Shown piece after piece: positions 11,056 through 13,542 of a stretch of 13,542 bases of DNA. Position numbers and translations under genes: made by a program. Below the pieces are notes generated by a model. It saw nothing but the letters and a program-made list of their open reading frames with translations, made no database searches and was not told the DNA's origin. This DNA comes from JAKEGN01 sp964465665 (GTDB lineage: Bacteria; Pseudomonadota; Gammaproteobacteria; Steroidobacterales; Woeseiaceae). Location of the stretch: NCBI GenBank assembly GCA_964465665.1, contig CAYXKM010000314.1:1-13542 (forward strand). Direction: 5' to 3'. Each line of letters begins with the position of its first letter. Position 1 is the first letter of the stretch.

Positions 11056-13539
11056 TTACTCACGCTGGCCTGGATCGAGCGGCACTTCGTGCCCGCCGCC
11101 ACCGGCCTGACCCTTGGATTCGCGCAGCCTCTCCAGCATCCCGCGCATCAGGTCGCGATCTTCCTCGGCCGATTTGTAAAGGTCGATTCGCGATTGCGAT
11201 ATACGCCGCGGAAAATGATTGTTGGAGAAATCGGTGTCCGCCGTCTCGTGGCGCGGATCGACTTCGATGGCGGAGATCGCTTTGTCGCGCACCAGCAGCC
11301 GCGTCACCTGGCGGTGATTGAGTCGCCATATCTCGGCAGGAATCGTGACGAAATCCTTCGAACCGTCGGCATTCGTTATGGAGAGGGGCAGGGGCGTGGG
11401 CAGGCCGCCGGAATTCACGAAGTCGATGAAGTAGATGAGGCGGTTTTCCTCGATGGCGCGGCGCAGTGTTTCGCGTTCCAGCTCCTCCAGCGCGTCGATC
11501 AGTTCGTTGTATTCGTTCCGGTCCTGGTTGGACGGGGTGAAACGATCGTGCTCGTTGTAAAAATCCTCGAGCTCGGGGACGCGTTCAACACGTGGCGTAA
11601 TTCCTTCCTCGCGGTTACGCTGCTGTGTCAGTGATTCCGGGTAAAGTTTTGCGTTTTCCTCGCGCTGCAACGGGAACTCCGTATCCGGGTTCTTCGATGA
11701 AACCCGGTACTCACGCACGTCGCTTATGCCGACCTCGACATGATCTGTGGAATAGAACCAGCCGCGCCAGAACCAGTCCAGGTCCATGCCGGATGCATCC
11801 TCCATCGTTCGAAAGAAATCGGCGGGCGTCGGGCGGCGGAATTTCCATCGTGTCGAATACTCCTTGAACGCGAAATCGAACAGCTCCCGCCCCATCACGG
11901 TTTCGCGGAGAACGATCAGGGCAGCAGTGGGCTTGCTGTAGGCATTGTCATAAAACTGCGGGATCGATTCCGAATTGGTCATGATCGGGACCTGGTTTTC
12001 GCTCAGCATGTACGGAACGATGTAATCCAGTACGTTCGGGTTCGGCGTGTACGCAGCAAAGCCGTCTTCCCATTCGACCTCCGCAAGGTACTCGAGGAAG
12101 CTGTTGATGCCCTCGTCCATCCATGTCCACTGACGTTCGTCGGAATTGACTGTCATCGGAAAATAAATGTGGCCGATTTCGTGGATGATCACGCCGATCA
12201 GGCCGTACTTTATGCGGCTCGAGTAGGTGTTGTCCGGCGCGTTCTCGACCGGATTGTCTTCGTCCTGCAGAAAAGGCTCGGGGCGGTAACCGTTGAAAGT
12301 GATCATCGGGTATTCCATGCCACCGGACTTCCAGGTGTTCACCGATTGCGCAGTCGGATACGGGTAGGCAAAGGAGAAACGCGAATAAACTTCCATCGTG
12401 TGCACGACCGCCTGCGTCGAGTACATCGACCAGATCGGTTCTGCCTCGTTCGGATAGAACGACATGGCCAGCACCTCGGGAACGCGGCTGTCGTCCTGGC
12501 GATGGACCATGGCGTCCCAAATGAACTTGCGTGACGAAGCCCAGGCAAAATCCCGCACGTTTTTCGCCTCGTACACCCAGGTTCGCGTGCTGTTGGTGCC
12601 GGCGGACTCGTTTTCCGCGGCTTCTTCCGGTGTGACGATGTACACTGGTTTGTCCGCGCGGCGTGCCTGTGCAAGGCGCCGGCGCTGTTCGGGGTTCAGT
12701 ACGTCAGATGCATTCTGCAGTTCGCCGCTGGCCGAAACGACATGGTCCGAAGGCACCGTGATTGCCACTTTGTAATCGCCGAACTCAAGAGTGAACTCTC
12801 CACGGCCCAGGAAAGCTTTATGCTGCCAGCCGGAGTAATCGGTGTAGGCGGCAAGGCGCGGGAACCATTGTGCAAGGAAATAAATGTAGGAGTCGGTTTC
12901 AGGAAAGTGCTCGTACCCGCTGCGGCCGCCCACCCTCGGGTTGTCGATGATGTAGAACGACCAGTCGATGGAGAAGCTGGTGCGTTCACCGGGCTTGAGC
13001 GGTTCCGGTAAGTCGATGCGCATCATCGTATCCACAATCGTGTGCGGCATGGTGCGGCCGCGGGCATCAGTAACCTCGCCGATCTCGAACCCGTACGGCG
13101 TTTCGCGCGTTGCCTGTTCGTGGGCGAGTTCGTCGAAAGTAATGACGTCGCGATTCTTCCTGTCGAGGATTGTCAACGGATCAGTTGCAGTTCTTGTTTT
13201 GTTTTCGAGCGAATCCGTGCGAAAACGATTCTGGTCGAGCTGTATCCACAGGTACCGAAGCGTATCCGGCGAGTTGTTGGCGTAACGAACGGTCTCCGAT
13301 GCTGCGATGTGCCGGCGCCCCTCGTCCAGGACGACCTCGATGTCGTAGTCCACGCGTTGCTGCCAGTACAGGGGTCCGGGCGCGCCGGAAGCCGAGCGAT
13401 ACATGTTGGGCGTCGGCAGATCGACATCGAGCTGGCGAAAGGCATCGTAGAATTCGCCCTTGGTCTGGCGAATGGCATCGGCATGGACCAGCAGCGGGAA
13501 CGCCAGCGTAATCACGGTAACAGAAATGATACGTCGCAT
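11056..13539 (-). CDS. Exported M1-family zinc metallopeptidase
   Basis: An 827-residue gluzincin with a Sec signal peptide (MRRIISVTVITLAFPLLVHA, cleavage near 20), so it acts in the periplasm or outside the cell. An N-terminal beta domain (about 55-270) precedes the catalytic domain. The zinc site is HEIGH (453-457) followed by exactly 18 residues and Glu476 in WMDEG, the HExxH-x18-E pattern of M1. The substrate-binding loop reads GGMEYP (406-411) where classical aminopeptidases have GAMEN. A likely catalytic Tyr is Tyr534 in DNAYSKPTAAL. After about residue 620 comes an acidic, Arg/Glu-rich segment, then a beta tail and a Gly-rich C-terminus (QAGGGGHEV). The ATG lies 3 bases from the window edge, so its ribosome site cannot be seen. 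The DUF6702 gene follows after 7 bases. The natural substrate is unknown. Confidence 0.93.
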   Translation of the reverse strand: MRRIISVTVITLAFPLLVHADAIRQTKGEFYDAFRQLDVDLPTPNMYRSASGAPGPLYWQQRVDYDIEVVLDEGRRHIAASETVRYANNSPDTLRYLWIQLDQNRFRTDSLENKTRTATDPLTILDRKNRDVITFDELAHEQATRETPYGFEIGEVTDARGRTMPHTIVDTMMRIDLPEPLKPGERTSFSIDWSFYIIDNPRVGGRSGYEHFPETDSYIYFLAQWFPRLAAYTDYSGWQHKAFLGRGEFTLEFGDYKVAITVPSDHVVSASGELQNASDVLNPEQRRRLAQARRADKPVYIVTPEEAAENESAGTNSTRTWVYEAKNVRDFAWASSRKFIWDAMVHRQDDSRVPEVLAMSFYPNEAEPIWSMYSTQAVVHTMEVYSRFSFAYPYPTAQSVNTWKSGGMEYPMITFNGYRPEPFLQDEDNPVENAPDNTYSSRIKYGLIGVIIHEIGHIYFPMTVNSDERQWTWMDEGINSFLEYLAEVEWEDGFAAYTPNPNVLDYIVPYMLSENQVPIMTNSESIPQFYDNAYSKPTAALIVLRETVMGRELFDFAFKEYSTRWKFRRPTPADFFRTMEDASGMDLDWFWRGWFYSTDHVEVGISDVREYRVSSKNPDTEFPLQREENAKLYPESLTQQRNREEGITPRVERVPELEDFYNEHDRFTPSNQDRNEYNELIDALEELERETLRRAIEENRLIYFIDFVNSGGLPTPLPLSITNADGSKDFVTIPAEIWRLNHRQVTRLLVRDKAISAIEVDPRHETADTDFSNNHFPRRISQSRIDLYKSAEEDRDLMRGMLERLRESKGQAGGGGHEVPLDPGQRE

Positions 13540-13542
13540 TTT

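Noticed and set aside
11049..11102. N-terminal extension of the DUF6702 protein overlapping the peptidase
   Set aside because: The extension lies inside the peptidase coding region and precedes a clear signal peptide; the ATG at 11048 is preferred.
1..13542. tRNA genes, CRISPR arrays, insertion sequences, toxin-antitoxin or phage genes
   Set aside because: None was recognisable. Spacers are short, genes have housekeeping identities, and no regular direct repeats or transposase motifs were seen.

Overview
This window is an ordinary-looking but densely packed chromosomal segment of a gammaproteobacterium with moderately high GC. The best evidence for the lineage is the gene set itself: an algZ-algR sensor/regulator pair joined to hemC-hemD-hemX-hemY, a glnK-amtB pair beside ubiK and comM, and a membrane-anchored cytochrome c5. 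From memory, Pseudomonas carries the same genes in the same broad chromosomal neighbourhood, so this looks like a compressed version of a conserved gammaproteobacterial block. The exported DUF4124 protein and the M1 peptidase/DUF6702 pair suggest an environmental, non-enteric lineage, possibly near Woeseiales or Chromatiales; that assignment is inference.

Layout. Positions 1-5200 (minus strand, read from 5200 down to 1) hold one tight operon: algZ, algR, hemC, hemD, hemX and the first 161 codons of hemY, which runs off the left edge. Four of the five junctions are 4-base ATGA or GTGA overlaps and the fifth is a 5-base gap, so translation is probably coupled throughout. A long near-perfect palindrome (5214-5259) separates algZ from an exported DUF4124 protein gene (5284-5781). 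After a 284-base spacer come the ammonium transporter amtB (6066-7349) and its P-II regulator glnK (7389-7727), transcribed leftward as glnK-amtB. The 281-base divergent spacer upstream (7728-8008) carries a good sigma-54 promoter match, an NtrC-type dyad at an enhancer-like distance, and a leader with several inverted repeats. Rightward genes are ubiK (8009-8332) and comM (8427-9920). comM collides tail to tail with a leftward cytochrome c5 gene (9912-10424); the two overlap by 9 bases. Farther right, also leftward, are a large exported M1 metallopeptidase (11056-13539) and a small exported DUF6702 protein (10536-11048) separated by 7 bases.

How the genes work together. The left operon ties a LytTR-type two-component system to tetrapyrrole synthesis from porphobilinogen to uroporphyrinogen III, plus two membrane proteins of the heme pathway. 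glnK-amtB is a nitrogen-limitation module and its promoter architecture fits that role. UbiK assists ubiquinone synthesis, ComM is a branch-migration helicase for DNA uptake and recombination, and cytochrome c5 is a respiratory electron carrier. The peptidase/DUF6702 pair is the least characterised unit.

I saw no tRNA, rRNA, CRISPR array, insertion sequence or prophage gene. I do not see an obviously new defence or mobile system. The most interesting signals are in the non-coding DNA (the glnK control region and two REP-like palindromes) and the peptidase/DUF6702 pair.
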